This document shows positions 34,603-42,872 of a DNA stretch of 64,000 bases, one piece after another. Position 1 is the first letter of the stretch. Every line of letters starts with the position of its first letter. A program made the translations under genes and the position numbers. A model generated the notes under the pieces. That model was not told the DNA's origin and did no database searches. It worked only from the letters and a program-made list of their open reading frames with translations. The DNA is from Amycolatopsis nalaikhensis (GTDB lineage Bacteria; Actinomycetota; Actinomycetes; Mycobacteriales; Pseudonocardiaceae): positions 9,307,501-9,371,500 of the forward strand of contig NZ_CP127173.1 in assembly GCF_030264295.1 (NCBI RefSeq), in the 5' to 3' direction.

Positions 34603-35850
34603 TCAGCGGGCGGGGTCGAACTCGCGCAACGCCTCGGGCTGCTTGCCGGTGGTGATCCGCTCGGCGAGCAGCCGTCCGGTGACCGGGCCGTGGGTCAGCC
34701 CCCACATGCCGTGCCCGCCGGCGACGAAGACGCCGGGATCGGCGGTGGCCCCGATGAGCGGCCGCCCGTCGGCGCTGACCGGGCGCGGCCCGACCCACGC
34801 GTCGCTCCGCTCGTCCCAGCGGACGCCGGTGAGCAGCGGCCGCGCGGACGCGATGATCGCGTCGATGCGCGCCGGGTCGAGCGCGGCGTCGGCGCCGCGG
34901 AACTCCATCGTCCCGGCGACCCGGAGGCCGCCGTGGTAGGGCGTGCAGGCCACCCGGATGTCCGGCAGGTAGACCGGGCCCGCGACCGGCCGGTCGGTCG
35001 GCACGGTGAACGAGTAGCCGCGCCCGGCGCGCACCGGAACCTTGACGCCCCAAGGCTTTCCCAGCTTGCCGAGCCACGCGCCGGTCGCCAGCACCACGGC
35101 CTGGGCCGAAACCGACTGACCGGTGGCCGACCGCACCGAGAACGCGTGCGGGTGCCGCCGGATCGACCGGACGTCGAAGCCGTGGCGGATGGTGGCGCCC
35201 CGCCCGACCACCGACCGCGCGAGCGACTCGGTGAACCAGCCGGGGTTCACGTACCGCTGGCCCCGCAGCACGATGCCCGCGCGGATCCGCTCGCTCGCCT
35301 GCGGGACGAATTCCCGGACGTCGTCGACGGCCGCGTAGTCGATGTCCTGCCCGGCGGCGACGAGCCGCTCCAGTTCCCGCCGGAGCACGTCGGCCTGGGC
35401 CGCGGACTCGAAGACCGCCGTGATCGGCGCTTCGGTCGTCGGCGCGTCGACGCCGTTGGCGGTCAGTACGTCGAACGCCTCCACGCACTCCTCGTTGAGC
35501 GGCAGGTTCGCGCGCACCGCGCGGTGCCAGGACCGGGGCGTGCAGTGCGCGGCGAACTTCGCGAGGAACGTCCACAGGCGCGGATCGGCGGTCGCCGGGA
35601 CGTGCAGCGGCGCCTGCCGGTCGAAGAGCGCGCGAAGGCCGTAGCGCAGCACCGCCGGTTCGTTGAGCGGGATGGCCAGCCCGGGCGAGATCCAGCCGGC
35701 GTTGCCCCAGGACGCCCCGGCCGCGACCCGGTCGCGGTCCACGACGGTCACCGCGACGCCGCGTTCCTGCAGGAACCACGCGGTCGACAAGCCGACGACG
35801 CCCGCGCCGACGACCACGACCGAGCGTGGGCCGTCCCCGAAGTTGTCCAC
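34603..35850 (-). CDS. dadA: D-amino-acid dehydrogenase-like FAD oxidoreductase
   Basis: A protein of 415 residues from GTG 35850, preceded by GGAGGT; in-frame upstream starts give an Arg/His-rich tail covering the putative operator and are rejected. The FAD-binding motif SVVVVGAGVVGLSTAWFL, then DRDRVAAGASWGNAGWISPG, and the C-terminal GGHGMWGLTHGPVTGRLLAE match DadA. Such enzymes oxidise D-amino acids to 2-oxo acids at the membrane with quinone electrons. The gene lies downstream of, and co-directional with, a PucR regulator, with a shared motif before both. The exact substrate is open (D-Ala, hydroxyproline-type amines). Confidence 0.85.
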   Translation of the reverse strand: MDNFGDGPRSVVVVGAGVVGLSTAWFLQERGVAVTVVDRDRVAAGASWGNAGWISPGLAIPLNEPAVLRYGLRALFDRQAPLHVPATADPRLWTFLAKFAAHCTPRSWHRAVRANLPLNEECVEAFDVLTANGVDAPTTEAPITAVFESAAQADVLRRELERLVAAGQDIDYAAVDDVREFVPQASERIRAGIVLRGQRYVNPGWFTESLARSVVGRGATIRHGFDVRSIRRHPHAFSVRSATGQSVSAQAVVLATGAWLGKLGKPWGVKVPVRAGRGYSFTVPTDRPVAGPVYLPDIRVACTPYHGGLRVAGTMEFRGADAALDPARIDAIIASARPLLTGVRWDERSDAWVGPRPVSADGRPLIGATADPGVFVAGGHGMWGLTHGPVTGRLLAERITTGKQPEALREFDPAR

Positions 35851-35917
35851 GACCACCTCCACGGCACCGCTCTGGTGCCTTCGCCTCCGATGGTGGTGGC
35901 GGCGACGGACGGGCCGG

Positions 35918-35934
35918 TTGTCCGGATCCGACAA
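35918..35934. promoter_or_regulatory. candidate PucR binding site before dadA
   Basis: TTGTCCGGATCCGACAA, inverted arms TTGTC/GACAA, 68 bp upstream of the chosen dadA start. It nearly matches TTGTGCCGATCCGACAA at 37531-37547 and the TGTCGAGATCCGACA at 37500-37514. Confidence 0.6.
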
Positions 35935-35970
35935 ACGGGCCGGGAGGCTTTGGCGAGAAGCTCCAAACGG

Positions 35971-37488
35971 TCAGGCGTCGAGGGCTGCCAGCTCGATGGT
36001 CAGCGCGAGCCGCTTGCTCCCGTCCCGCAGGTCGAGCGTGGTCAGCTCGGTCATCTTGCGCAGCCGGTACCGGACGGTGTTCTCGTGGACGCCCAGCCGT
36101 TTCCCGGCCGCTGCCGGATCACCTTGGGCGTGCAGCCAGGCGGTCAGGGTGGCGACGTAGCGGGTGCCGTGCTCGGTGTCGTGCCGCCGCAGCTCCGCCA
36201 CCGGTCCCCGGGCGGGTGCGCGGCCCGAGTGGGCGGCGGTGCGCAGGCGCTGGAGCAGGATGTCGTCCCACGACTCCTCGTACGCCGGGGGCACCAGGTC
36301 CGCGGGGCGCGTCTCGTGCAGGGCCAGGCACTCGTCCGCCTCGCGCCGGGCCGCGGGCAGGTCGCCGGCCTCCGCGGGCGCGCTGATGCCCGCGCGGAGC
36401 GTGCCCCTGGGCTCGACCGCGGTGCGCAGCGACGCTACGAAGGTCCGGGCGGCGGCGACGTCGTCGCCGGGCAGCAGGGTGTAGAGGCTGTCGGCCGCGA
36501 GGGCACTGCGTCCCGGCCGCGACCAGCCGAACCCGGTGGTCGCCCGGTCGAAGGCGAGCAGCAAGGCGGCGTGCCGCTCCTGCCCGGCGAGGCCGGCGCG
36601 GACGGCGACGACGCGCACCGGCCCGGGTGGGAGGCCCAGCCTGCTCGCCACGACCGCCGCGTCCGCCGTCCCTTCGAGCAGGCGCAGCACGAGGTCCGTC
36701 TCCACCTGGCGTTCGAGGTCGGCGCTGGCCCGGGAGCGCAGCAGGTGCAGCGCGGCGGTCCGGGCGCCGTCGGTCAAGGCCGTGCGCCGGGCGCCGTCCA
36801 GCGGCTCGGGGCAGGCCACCCACACGGAGCCGAGCAGTTCCCGCCCGGCCCGCACGGCGACGGCCATCCGCCCGTTCAGCCCGTGACCGGGATCGGCCGG
36901 GACGAACACGGGTTCGTCGGACGAGCCGAGGTGCGCGAGCACGCCGTTGGCGGCGAAGGACGCCAGCAGCGGCTCGGGGGCCTGCCGGCCGAGGATGGTC
37001 TCGGCCCGCGCGCGGTCGGCGTGCCGCTGCAGCAGGGAGTAGGCGAGCACGCGGGAGAGGCGGTCCTCGATGGTCACGGCGCCGCCGACGGCTTCGGCGA
37101 GGCTGTCGGCCAGTGCGAACAGGTCGGTGGGCCCGCGGCCGGACTCGGTCTCCCGGCCTTCCAGCACGAGCCCGTACACGACGGCGGCGACGGCGCTCCA
37201 GGACACGGCCGGGTCGACGACCACGACGGCGACCGGCTCGTCGCCGTCGGGGACGGTGCCCGGGTCCCGCACCAGCACGACCGAGGCCCGCGCGGCCACG
37301 GCCCAGCGCACGGCCTGCTCGGCCGAGCCGGCCCCGATGGCGAGGAGGACGTCGCCGACCGCGGCCTGCCCGCCGACCTCCTCGCGCAGGACCACGCTGC
37401 CCAGTTCGGTGGACCGCGGGATGGGGCACCGGGCCAGCCGCAGGCCGTACCCGCCGAGCACGTTCACCAGCCGGTCCAGCCTGACCAT
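35971..37488 (-). CDS. PucR-family transcriptional regulator
   Basis: A protein of 505 residues from ATG 37488 with GAGGAG upstream. The N-terminal 130 residues resemble the PucR sensor domain (ELGSVVLREEVGGQAAVGDVLL, ASVVLVRDPG). The central part is a GGDEF-like/GAF-type region (LFALADSLAEAVGGAVTIEDRLSRVLAYS). The C-terminal 60 residues are the PucR helix-turn-helix (GKRLGVHENTVRYRLRKM). PucR proteins are known to control purine, proline and amino-acid catabolism. Two GATCCGACA sites precede it and one precedes dadA, suggesting it regulates both. Confidence 0.88.
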   Translation of the reverse strand: MVRLDRLVNVLGGYGLRLARCPIPRSTELGSVVLREEVGGQAAVGDVLLAIGAGSAEQAVRWAVAARASVVLVRDPGTVPDGDEPVAVVVVDPAVSWSAVAAVVYGLVLEGRETESGRGPTDLFALADSLAEAVGGAVTIEDRLSRVLAYSLLQRHADRARAETILGRQAPEPLLASFAANGVLAHLGSSDEPVFVPADPGHGLNGRMAVAVRAGRELLGSVWVACPEPLDGARRTALTDGARTAALHLLRSRASADLERQVETDLVLRLLEGTADAAVVASRLGLPPGPVRVVAVRAGLAGQERHAALLLAFDRATTGFGWSRPGRSALAADSLYTLLPGDDVAAARTFVASLRTAVEPRGTLRAGISAPAEAGDLPAARREADECLALHETRPADLVPPAYEESWDDILLQRLRTAAHSGRAPARGPVAELRRHDTEHGTRYVATLTAWLHAQGDPAAAGKRLGVHENTVRYRLRKMTELTTLDLRDGSKRLALTIELAALDA

Positions 37489-37498
37489 CACCACTCCT

Positions 37499-37547
37499 CT
37501 GTCGAGATCCGACACTCTACTCGGCCGTGATTGTGCCGATCCGACAA
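37499..37547. promoter_or_regulatory. two candidate PucR autoregulatory sites
   Basis: CTGTCGAGATCCGACAC (37499-37515; arms TGTCG/CGACA) and TTGTGCCGATCCGACAA (37531-37547). Both share GATCCGACA with the site before dadA and lie 11-60 bp upstream of the pucR-like start. The second also lies close to the divergent small gene at 37582. Confidence 0.6.
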
Positions 37548-37581
37548 TCGGCGGCCGCGCGAGCCGGGTCATCCTGGGGAC

Positions 37582-37755
37582 ATGACCGCCGAGTCACCCC
37601 TCCCGCCCGACCCCGACGCGGGCACCGAGCTGGCCTGGTTGCGCAAGGAGAACGCGTTGCTGCGCGTCGAGCGCGACATGCTCATGCGGGTGGCGGCGGG
37701 CTACGCGAGCGACATGGCGTTGCTGCGACGGCGCGAGCCCGAACGGCCGTCCTGA
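37582..37755 (+). CDS. small coiled-coil protein, IS3 OrfA-tail-like
   Basis: A protein of 57 residues. The segment ELAWLRKENALLRVERDMLM is a leucine-zipper-like helix very similar to the C-terminal coil of IS3-family OrfA. There is no helix-turn-helix, OrfB or inverted repeat nearby, so it is either a transposase relic or a domesticated zipper. ATG follows GGGGA. It is divergent from the PucR gene. Confidence 0.45.
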   Translation: MTAESPLPPDPDAGTELAWLRKENALLRVERDMLMRVAAGYASDMALLRRREPERPS

Positions 37756-37813
37756 AGCTGTCTGTGCGAACCGGCGCGAACGAGACCCGGCGCGTACGGA
37801 CACACCCCGCCGT

Positions 37814-37843
37814 CAGGGCGGCCCCCTCCCCCCGGCCGCCCTG
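37814..37843. terminator. GC-rich hairpin
   Basis: Arms CAGGGCGGCC and GGCCGCCCTG with a 10-base C/T loop. It lies after the small coiled-coil gene; no T-run follows. Confidence 0.5.
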
Positions 37844-37858
37844 GCGTGCGGTTCACGA

Positions 37859-37882
37859 ATTTTCGCTCATCTGAGCGAAAAT
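37859..37882. promoter_or_regulatory. perfect palindrome, probable operator
   Basis: Arms ATTTTCGCTCA and TGAGCGAAAAT separated by TC, an AT-rich 24-bp perfect inverted repeat, 92 bp upstream of the hydrolase at 37975. It resembles a dimeric-repressor operator; the binding protein is unknown. Confidence 0.55.
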
Positions 37883-37974
37883 GCTGTGAGCCAGGACACT
37901 CGGATGCAAAAGGGTGCCGAAAGTGCCCTTCTTCCCATGGTTTCCCCCGGCGTTCCGGCTTTAGCCTTGGCGCC

Positions 37975-38841
37975 ATGGAATTCGCTGTCGCGCGGCCGCT
38001 GGAGGAAACGACGATCGCCGTCGGCGGTCACCACCACAGCGCGCTCGCGGCGGGGCCGGAGCGGGGCGAGTTCGTCCTGTTCCTGCACGGCTGGCCGGAG
38101 TTCGCCGACTCGTGGACCGAGCAGCTGCACGCGCTCGGCGAGGCGGGCTACCGCGCGGTGGCGGTCGACCAGCGCGGCTACGCCCGCGGCGCGCGGCCGG
38201 AAGACGTCGAGGAGTACTCGCTGGACCTGCTGGTGGCGGACGCGCTGGCGTTCGCGGACAGCCAGGGCGCGCGGCGCTTCCACGTGGTGGCCCGCGACTG
38301 GGGCAGCATGGTGGCCTGGACGCTGGCGACGCGGCACCCGCACCGCCTGCGGTCGTTGACGGTGCTGGGCACCCCGCACCCGGCGGCGTTGCGGCAGGCG
38401 ATCGCGATGGACGACGGCCAGGCCCACGACCTCGGCTACATCGGCTTCTTCCGCCACGGCGCGGGAAAAGCGGAGAAATTCCTGTTACGCGACGAGGCCG
38501 CGCAACTACGCGCGGTTTACGGCCGCCGAATTCCAGTCGAAATCCTCGAACGCACGGTGGCCCGCCTTTCCGAGCCGGGCGCGCTGACGGCGACGTTGAA
38601 TTGGTACCGCAGCGCGGCCAACGACCTTTCCGCGGTCCCGGCGGGCCGCGTCACGGTGCCGACGCTGTACTTGTGGGGCAGCGAGGACCCGTACCTCGGC
38701 CAGGGCGCGGCGGAGCTGACGGTCCACCACATCGACGCGGAGTACCGGTTCCACATCGTCGAGGGCGCGAGCCAGTGGATGGCCCTGGAGGCGGCGGACG
38801 AGGTGATCGCCCTGCTGCTCGACCACCTCGGCCGCCACTAG
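37975..38841 (+). CDS. alpha/beta hydrolase, epoxide hydrolase-like with altered active site
   Basis: A protein of 288 residues in the epoxide-hydrolase/dehalogenase family: FLHGWPEFADSW, nucleophile elbow VVARDWGSMVAW (normally GHDWG) and acid strand LYLWGSEDPYLG. At the position of the catalytic His (usual AGHWVQ) it reads EGASQWMALEA, so the base is Gln, and the residue before the nucleophile is Arg instead of His. Activity by the standard mechanism is doubtful. The frame is intact and the gene has its own upstream palindrome. Its stop shares CTAG with the convergent TetR stop. Confidence 0.8.
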   Translation: MEFAVARPLEETTIAVGGHHHSALAAGPERGEFVLFLHGWPEFADSWTEQLHALGEAGYRAVAVDQRGYARGARPEDVEEYSLDLLVADALAFADSQGARRFHVVARDWGSMVAWTLATRHPHRLRSLTVLGTPHPAALRQAIAMDDGQAHDLGYIGFFRHGAGKAEKFLLRDEAAQLRAVYGRRIPVEILERTVARLSEPGALTATLNWYRSAANDLSAVPAGRVTVPTLYLWGSEDPYLGQGAAELTVHHIDAEYRFHIVEGASQWMALEAADEVIALLLDHLGRH

Positions 38842-39461
38842 CCGGGCGGCCGCAGGGCGTCCAACAGCAGATCGGCGTAGTGATCCCCGATCTGCCGAGC
38901 GGTCAACGACCCGCTCCGCCGGTACCAAGACCCGAGATGGTGCACGGACCCGAAGAAGAAGTCGACGATCACGTCGGCCGGTTTGTCCGTCCGGAACTCG
39001 CCCGACGCCTGTCCTTCTTCGATCAGCCCGCGGAAGCGCTCGTGGTACTTGCGGCGCTCCGCGCGCACGGCCTTGCGCTTGTCCGGCGACAGCTGGTGCA
39101 TCGACTGCAGGAAGATCGTGTTGTCGTCCAGGTTGTCGATGCTGGACACCACGACGTCGGAGGCCGCCGCCGCCAGCCGCTCGCGCAGCGGGGCTCCCGA
39201 TGAGGCCACGCTCTCCAGCTGGCGGGTCTGCTCGCGCAGCACCCTCGCGTAGATCTCGTAGAGGAGGTCGTCCTTCGAGCCGAAGTAGTGGTACATCGCG
39301 CCCTTGGTGACGCCCGCCGCCTCGACGATCTCCTGGACCGACGTGCGGTCGAAGCCCTTCTTGGCGAACAGCTTCGTCGCGTGCTCCAGCAGCCGCCGGG
39401 GCACGGCGGCCTGGTCGTCGCCGGTCGCTTCGCCCGGCTTGCGGGTGCTTGCTCGGGTCAC
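38838..39461 (-). CDS. TetR-family regulator, candidate repressor of the ACCGAC palindrome regulon
   Basis: A protein of 207 residues from GTG 39461 (GAGGGGG upstream). The helix-turn-helix is TSVQEIVEAAGVTKGAMYHYFGSKDDLL, a TetR recognition helix of the type common in fatty-acid catabolism regulators. The C-terminal domain is helical with IVDFFFGSVHHLGSWYRRSG. It lies 42 bp after the hydrolase gene as the last member of the ligase-hydrolase-tetR unit, whose promoter has the palindrome at 42134. An acyl-CoA ligand and autoregulation through that promoter are inferred. Confidence 0.85.
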   Translation of the reverse strand: MTRASTRKPGEATGDDQAAVPRRLLEHATKLFAKKGFDRTSVQEIVEAAGVTKGAMYHYFGSKDDLLYEIYARVLREQTRQLESVASSGAPLRERLAAAASDVVVSSIDNLDDNTIFLQSMHQLSPDKRKAVRAERRKYHERFRGLIEEGQASGEFRTDKPADVIVDFFFGSVHHLGSWYRRSGSLTARQIGDHYADLLLDALRPPG

Positions 39462-39503
39462 GGCAAGACCCCCTCTCCGTCGCGGACGCACCAGGATAAC
39501 GGC

Positions 39504-40463
39504 TCAGGTCAGGAACCGCCGTGGGTTGTCGACCAGCATCGTCGTGATGTCCGCTTCGGACACCCCGCGCTCCCGCAACGCCGGCAGCACGTCCCGGGTG
39601 ATGTGCAGGTAGTGCCAGTTCGGCGTCAGCGCCGGCAGCTGCTCGGCGGGCAGCCAGTCGATGTAGCAGGACGCGTCGTGCGAGAGCACCATGCTGCCCG
39701 CGTACCCGCGCTCGCACATCGCCGCCACGGTGTTCACCCGCTCCTCGAACGGCAGCAGCAGGTCGAGGCCGAACCGGTCCATGCCCAGCAGCGACCCGCG
39801 GTCGGCCAGCTCGGTCAGGTACCCCAGGTCGGTCGAGTCGCCGGAGTGCCCGATCAGCACGCGGCCCAGGTCGACGCCCTCGGACTCGAAGACGTTCTGC
39901 TGCTCCAGTCCGCGCCGGGTGCCCGCGTGGGTGTGCGTCATGATCGGCGCGCCCGTCTCGACGTGTGCCTTCGCCACCGCGCGCAACACGCGCTCGACGC
40001 CCGGCGTCACGCCCGGTTCGTCCGTGGCGCACTTGAGGAGCCCGGCTTTGACGCCGGTGCCGGAGATCCCGTCGCGGATGTCGCCGACGAACATCCCGAC
40101 CAGCGGGTCCTCCCCCTGCAGCAGCGTGCCGGGCCCGCGGAAGTGCAGGTAGTGCGGCACGTCGTTGTAGGTGTAGAGACCGGTCGCGACGACGATGTTG
40201 ACCTCGACCTCGGCGGCCACCCGCTGCACGCGCGGGATGTAGCGGCCGAGCCCGATCACCGTCGGGTCGACGATCGTGTCGATCCCCGCGTCCTTCAGTT
40301 CTTTGAGCCGCCGGATCGCTTCGGGGACGTGCTCGTCTTCGCGGAACCCTTCGTGTTCCGGGTAGTTCTCGGCGAATTCGGGGCTCAGCACGAAGAGGTG
40401 CTCGTGCATCAGCACCCGGCCCAGTGCTTCCGGCGCGATCGCGCCGCGAACCGTCTCGACCAT
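39504..40463 (-). CDS. phosphotriesterase-family hydrolase, lactonase-like
   Basis: A TIM-barrel metalloenzyme of 319 residues. Binuclear-metal ligands of the family are visible in order: HEH in RVLMHEHLF, the carboxylated Lys in AGLLKCATD, His in IMTHTHAGTRRG, His in VLIGHSGDSTD and Asp in MVLSHDASCY. Phosphotriesterase-like lactonases open gamma- and delta-lactones to hydroxy acids. The ATG shares one base with the ligase stop (TGATG), indicating tight coupling with an acyl-CoA ligase. This supports a lactone or ester substrate rather than an organophosphate. Confidence 0.85.
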   Translation of the reverse strand: MVETVRGAIAPEALGRVLMHEHLFVLSPEFAENYPEHEGFREDEHVPEAIRRLKELKDAGIDTIVDPTVIGLGRYIPRVQRVAAEVEVNIVVATGLYTYNDVPHYLHFRGPGTLLQGEDPLVGMFVGDIRDGISGTGVKAGLLKCATDEPGVTPGVERVLRAVAKAHVETGAPIMTHTHAGTRRGLEQQNVFESEGVDLGRVLIGHSGDSTDLGYLTELADRGSLLGMDRFGLDLLLPFEERVNTVAAMCERGYAGSMVLSHDASCYIDWLPAEQLPALTPNWHYLHITRDVLPALRERGVSEADITTMLVDNPRRFLT

Positions 40464-42114
40464 CAGCCCCTCGCCCGCAGTTCGCGGCGCAGGATCTTGC
40501 CGCTGGTCGTCTTCGGCAGTTCGTCGAGCACTTCGATGGTGCGCGGGTACTTGTAGGCGGCGAGCCGTTCCTTGCACCAGGCGACGAGTCCTGCGGGTCG
40601 GCCGTCGCGCCCGGCGCCGGGCTGACGTAGGCCTTTACCGTCTCGCCGCGGTATTCGTCGGCGATCCCGACGACGGCGGCCTCTCGCACCGCCGGGTGCG
40701 TGTACAGGACGTCTTCGACCTCGCGCGGCCACACCTTGAAGCCGGACGCGTTGATCATGTCCTTCTTGCGGTCCACGACGTAGACCCAGCCGCGCTCGTC
40801 CATGAACCCGATGTCGCCGGTGAGCAGCCGCCCGCCCGGCAGCGCCTCGGCCGTCGCGTCGGGACGGTTCCAGTAGCCGGAGACGACCATCGGGCCCTCG
40901 ACGGCGATTTCGCCCGCCTGGCCGAACGGCAGCTCTTCGCCGTTCTCGCCGAGGATCCGGACGATCGTGTCCGGCACCGGCAGGCCGATCGAGATGGTGC
41001 CGGACGCCGGGTCGATCGGCGCCTCCAGCGTGCCGGGGACGACGATGCAGCCCGCCGTGGTTTCGGTGAGGCCGTAGCCGTTGTGGATGTAGTGCCCGGT
41101 CTTCGCGCGGAAGGCCTCGACGACGGCGGGCGGCAGCGCGGCGCCGCCGGAGTACAGCAGCGCGAACGACTCGAAGTGTTCGCGGCTGAAGGACGGGTGG
41201 GCCATCAGCGCCATGTACGCCGTGGACGGCCCGACGGTGTAGGACGGCTTGTGCTCGAGGAACGCGTCGAGCACGACGCCGGGGTCGAAGCGGTAGGCCA
41301 GCGCGAGGGTGCCCTCGATGTCGATCGCGGACCCGACTTCGCAGACCATGCCGGTGATGTGGAACAGCGGCGCGAGCCCGAAGAGCGTCGACCCCGCGGG
41401 AAGTCCGCTGAACGAGCCGAGCCCGGCGGCGTTGGTGCCGATGTTGCCGTGGGTGTTGGTCGCGCCCTTCGGCGTGCCGCTCGTGCCGGAGGTGTAGCTG
41501 ATCAGCGCGGTGTCGCCGAGCGCGAACGCGGGTTCCGGCGGCTTCGGGCCGGGCGTGACGGCGGCTTCGAGCAGCTCGACGGCGCCCGGGGTCTCTTCCT
41601 TCTCGATCTTGGCGAAGACGCGCTCGTCGTCGCGCGTCTGGAACTCCAGCTCGCTGGTGGTGAGCGTGATGCCGACGCCGTTCGCGGCCGCCGTCTCGCC
41701 GATGTAGGCGTTCCAGCCCCGCTGCGAGCAGACGACCGCCTTGACACCCGCGTCGGTGAGCACATGCGTCAGCTCGCGTTCGCGGTACATCGGGTTGACC
41801 GGGACGACGATCCCGCCGGCCTTCCACGCGCCGAGCAGCGCGATGACGAACTGCGGGATGTTCTGCAGCACCAAGGCGAGCCGGTCGCCGCGCTCGAAGC
41901 CGTGCAGCGCGAGGTAGCGGGCGACGCCGTCGGAGAGCTCGTCGACTTCGCGGTAGCTCAGCCGCGCGTCGAAGTACGCGATCGCCGTCCGGTCGGGCAC
42001 GTGGTCCGCGGCGCGGCGGAACGCTTCCGGCAGCGTGGTGGGCTTCGCCGGTCCCGCGGCGCGCACCCGTTCGTCGTAGCTCGCGAGCCAGGGCTTCGCG
42101 TCGTACCAGCTCAT
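40463..42114 (-). pseudogene. acyl-CoA (AMP-forming) ligase with a single-base frameshift
   Basis: About 550 codons of a FadD-like ligase. ATG 42114 follows GGGAGG. AMP-binding motif ISYTSGTSGTPKGATNTHGN, then HNGYGLTETTAGC, LLTGDIGFMDERGWVYVVDR and KKDMINASGFKVWPREVE are in one frame to about 40595. The end, LVAWCKERLAAYKYPRTIEV and TTSGKILRRELRARG with the catalytic Lys, is in another. One base is missing between 40594 and 40595; restoring CCCGGC for CCCGC rejoins ADPAGLVAWC. Everything else is conserved and the downstream gene is coupled to its true stop, so a sequence error is as likely as a recent mutation. It should activate a carboxylic acid, perhaps the hydroxy acid from the coupled lactonase-like enzyme. 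Confidence 0.85.
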
Positions 42115-42133
42115 CCAGCGACCTCCCTTGGAC

Positions 42134-42147
42134 ACCGACCGGTCGGT
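42134..42147. promoter_or_regulatory. TetR-type operator before ligase operon
   Basis: Perfect palindrome ACCGACCGGTCGGT, 20 bp upstream of the ligase start, flanked by CATACC-like extension on one side. Same half-sites as the 29527-29546 palindrome. Confidence 0.75.
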
Positions 42148-42179
42148 ATGTCGACGCTAGGAGGCCGCGGTGGTCCGCG

Positions 42180-42812
42180 TCAAGGGGTGCAGAGCTGCGC
42201 GCGCAAGGTGTCGCGGGTCCACTCTTCCCACCGCGCCGGCGTCCACGCGCGGTCCTCGACGAACAGCAGGTAGCACTGAGTGCTGAGCAGGGCGTACAGG
42301 ACGTCGGCGGCGTAGTCCGCGGCAAGCCCTTGGCGCGCACCGGGTTTGGCGACCAGCGCCCGCGCCGCGGCGGTGTGGACCTCGAGCCGCGGGGTGTCGC
42401 CTCGGGGCCACAGTTCGGCGACGTCCGCGTCGGCCGCGACCGCGGCGGCCACCATGCGGGAGATGGGCGCGACCCGCTCCAGGATCGCCCGCGTCCCCGC
42501 GACGTGGACCTTCAGCTGAGCGTCGGCGGTCTCGGCGGCCAAGGCCTCGCGGAACCAGGGCCTGCCCATGGTGGCGACCGGCTCGTCGTCCCCGGCGATC
42601 GTGACGTCGACGAGCTCCTTGAGCAGCGTCCGCTTGTTGCCGAACACGAAGTAGATCGTCTGGACGGCCACCCCCGCCCGCGCGGCGACGTCCTGCAGGT
42701 TGGTCGCGCCGTACCCGTGTTCGACGAACAGGTCGTGCGCGGCGGCCAGGATCCGCCGGCGGGTCTCCTTGGCCTTCTCGGCCCGCTTGTTCGGTCGCTT
42801 GACTTCGGTCAT
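42180..42812 (-). CDS. TetR-family regulator
   Basis: A protein of 210 residues. The N-terminal HTH reads TNLQDVAARAGVAVQTIYFVFGNKRTLLKEL, a standard TetR domain; the C-terminal half is helical with no recognised ligand motif. It is divergent from a small monooxygenase-like gene, with a CTAGAGTTG inverted repeat between them, so it probably controls that gene and itself. It is separated from the ligase operon by the 42134 palindrome, which lies downstream of this gene's stop. Confidence 0.85.
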   Translation of the reverse strand: MTEVKRPNKRAEKAKETRRRILAAAHDLFVEHGYGATNLQDVAARAGVAVQTIYFVFGNKRTLLKELVDVTIAGDDEPVATMGRPWFREALAAETADAQLKVHVAGTRAILERVAPISRMVAAAVAADADVAELWPRGDTPRLEVHTAAARALVAKPGARQGLAADYAADVLYALLSTQCYLLFVEDRAWTPARWEEWTRDTLRAQLCTP

Positions 42813-42827
42813 GACCTTAGCCTACCT

Positions 42828-42857
42828 CTAGAGTTGCTCACTAGAAGTCAACTCTAG
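42828..42857. promoter_or_regulatory. operator between TetR and ABM-like gene
   Basis: Inverted repeat CTAGAGTTG (42828-42836) and CAACTCTAG (42849-42857), 12 bp apart, in the 60-bp gap between divergent starts. Confidence 0.6.
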
Positions 42858-42872
42858 CGAAGGATGGCGGAC

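Noticed and set aside
34177..37530. Open plus-strand frame of more than 1,100 codons over the Gre/dadA/pucR genes
   Set aside because: Antisense shadow; the minus-strand frames carry FAD-binding, PucR HTH and Gre motifs and proper ribosome sites.
37582..37755. Intact IS3 element
   Set aside because: Only the OrfA-like coil is present; there is no OrfB with DDE motif and no terminal inverted repeats or target duplication.
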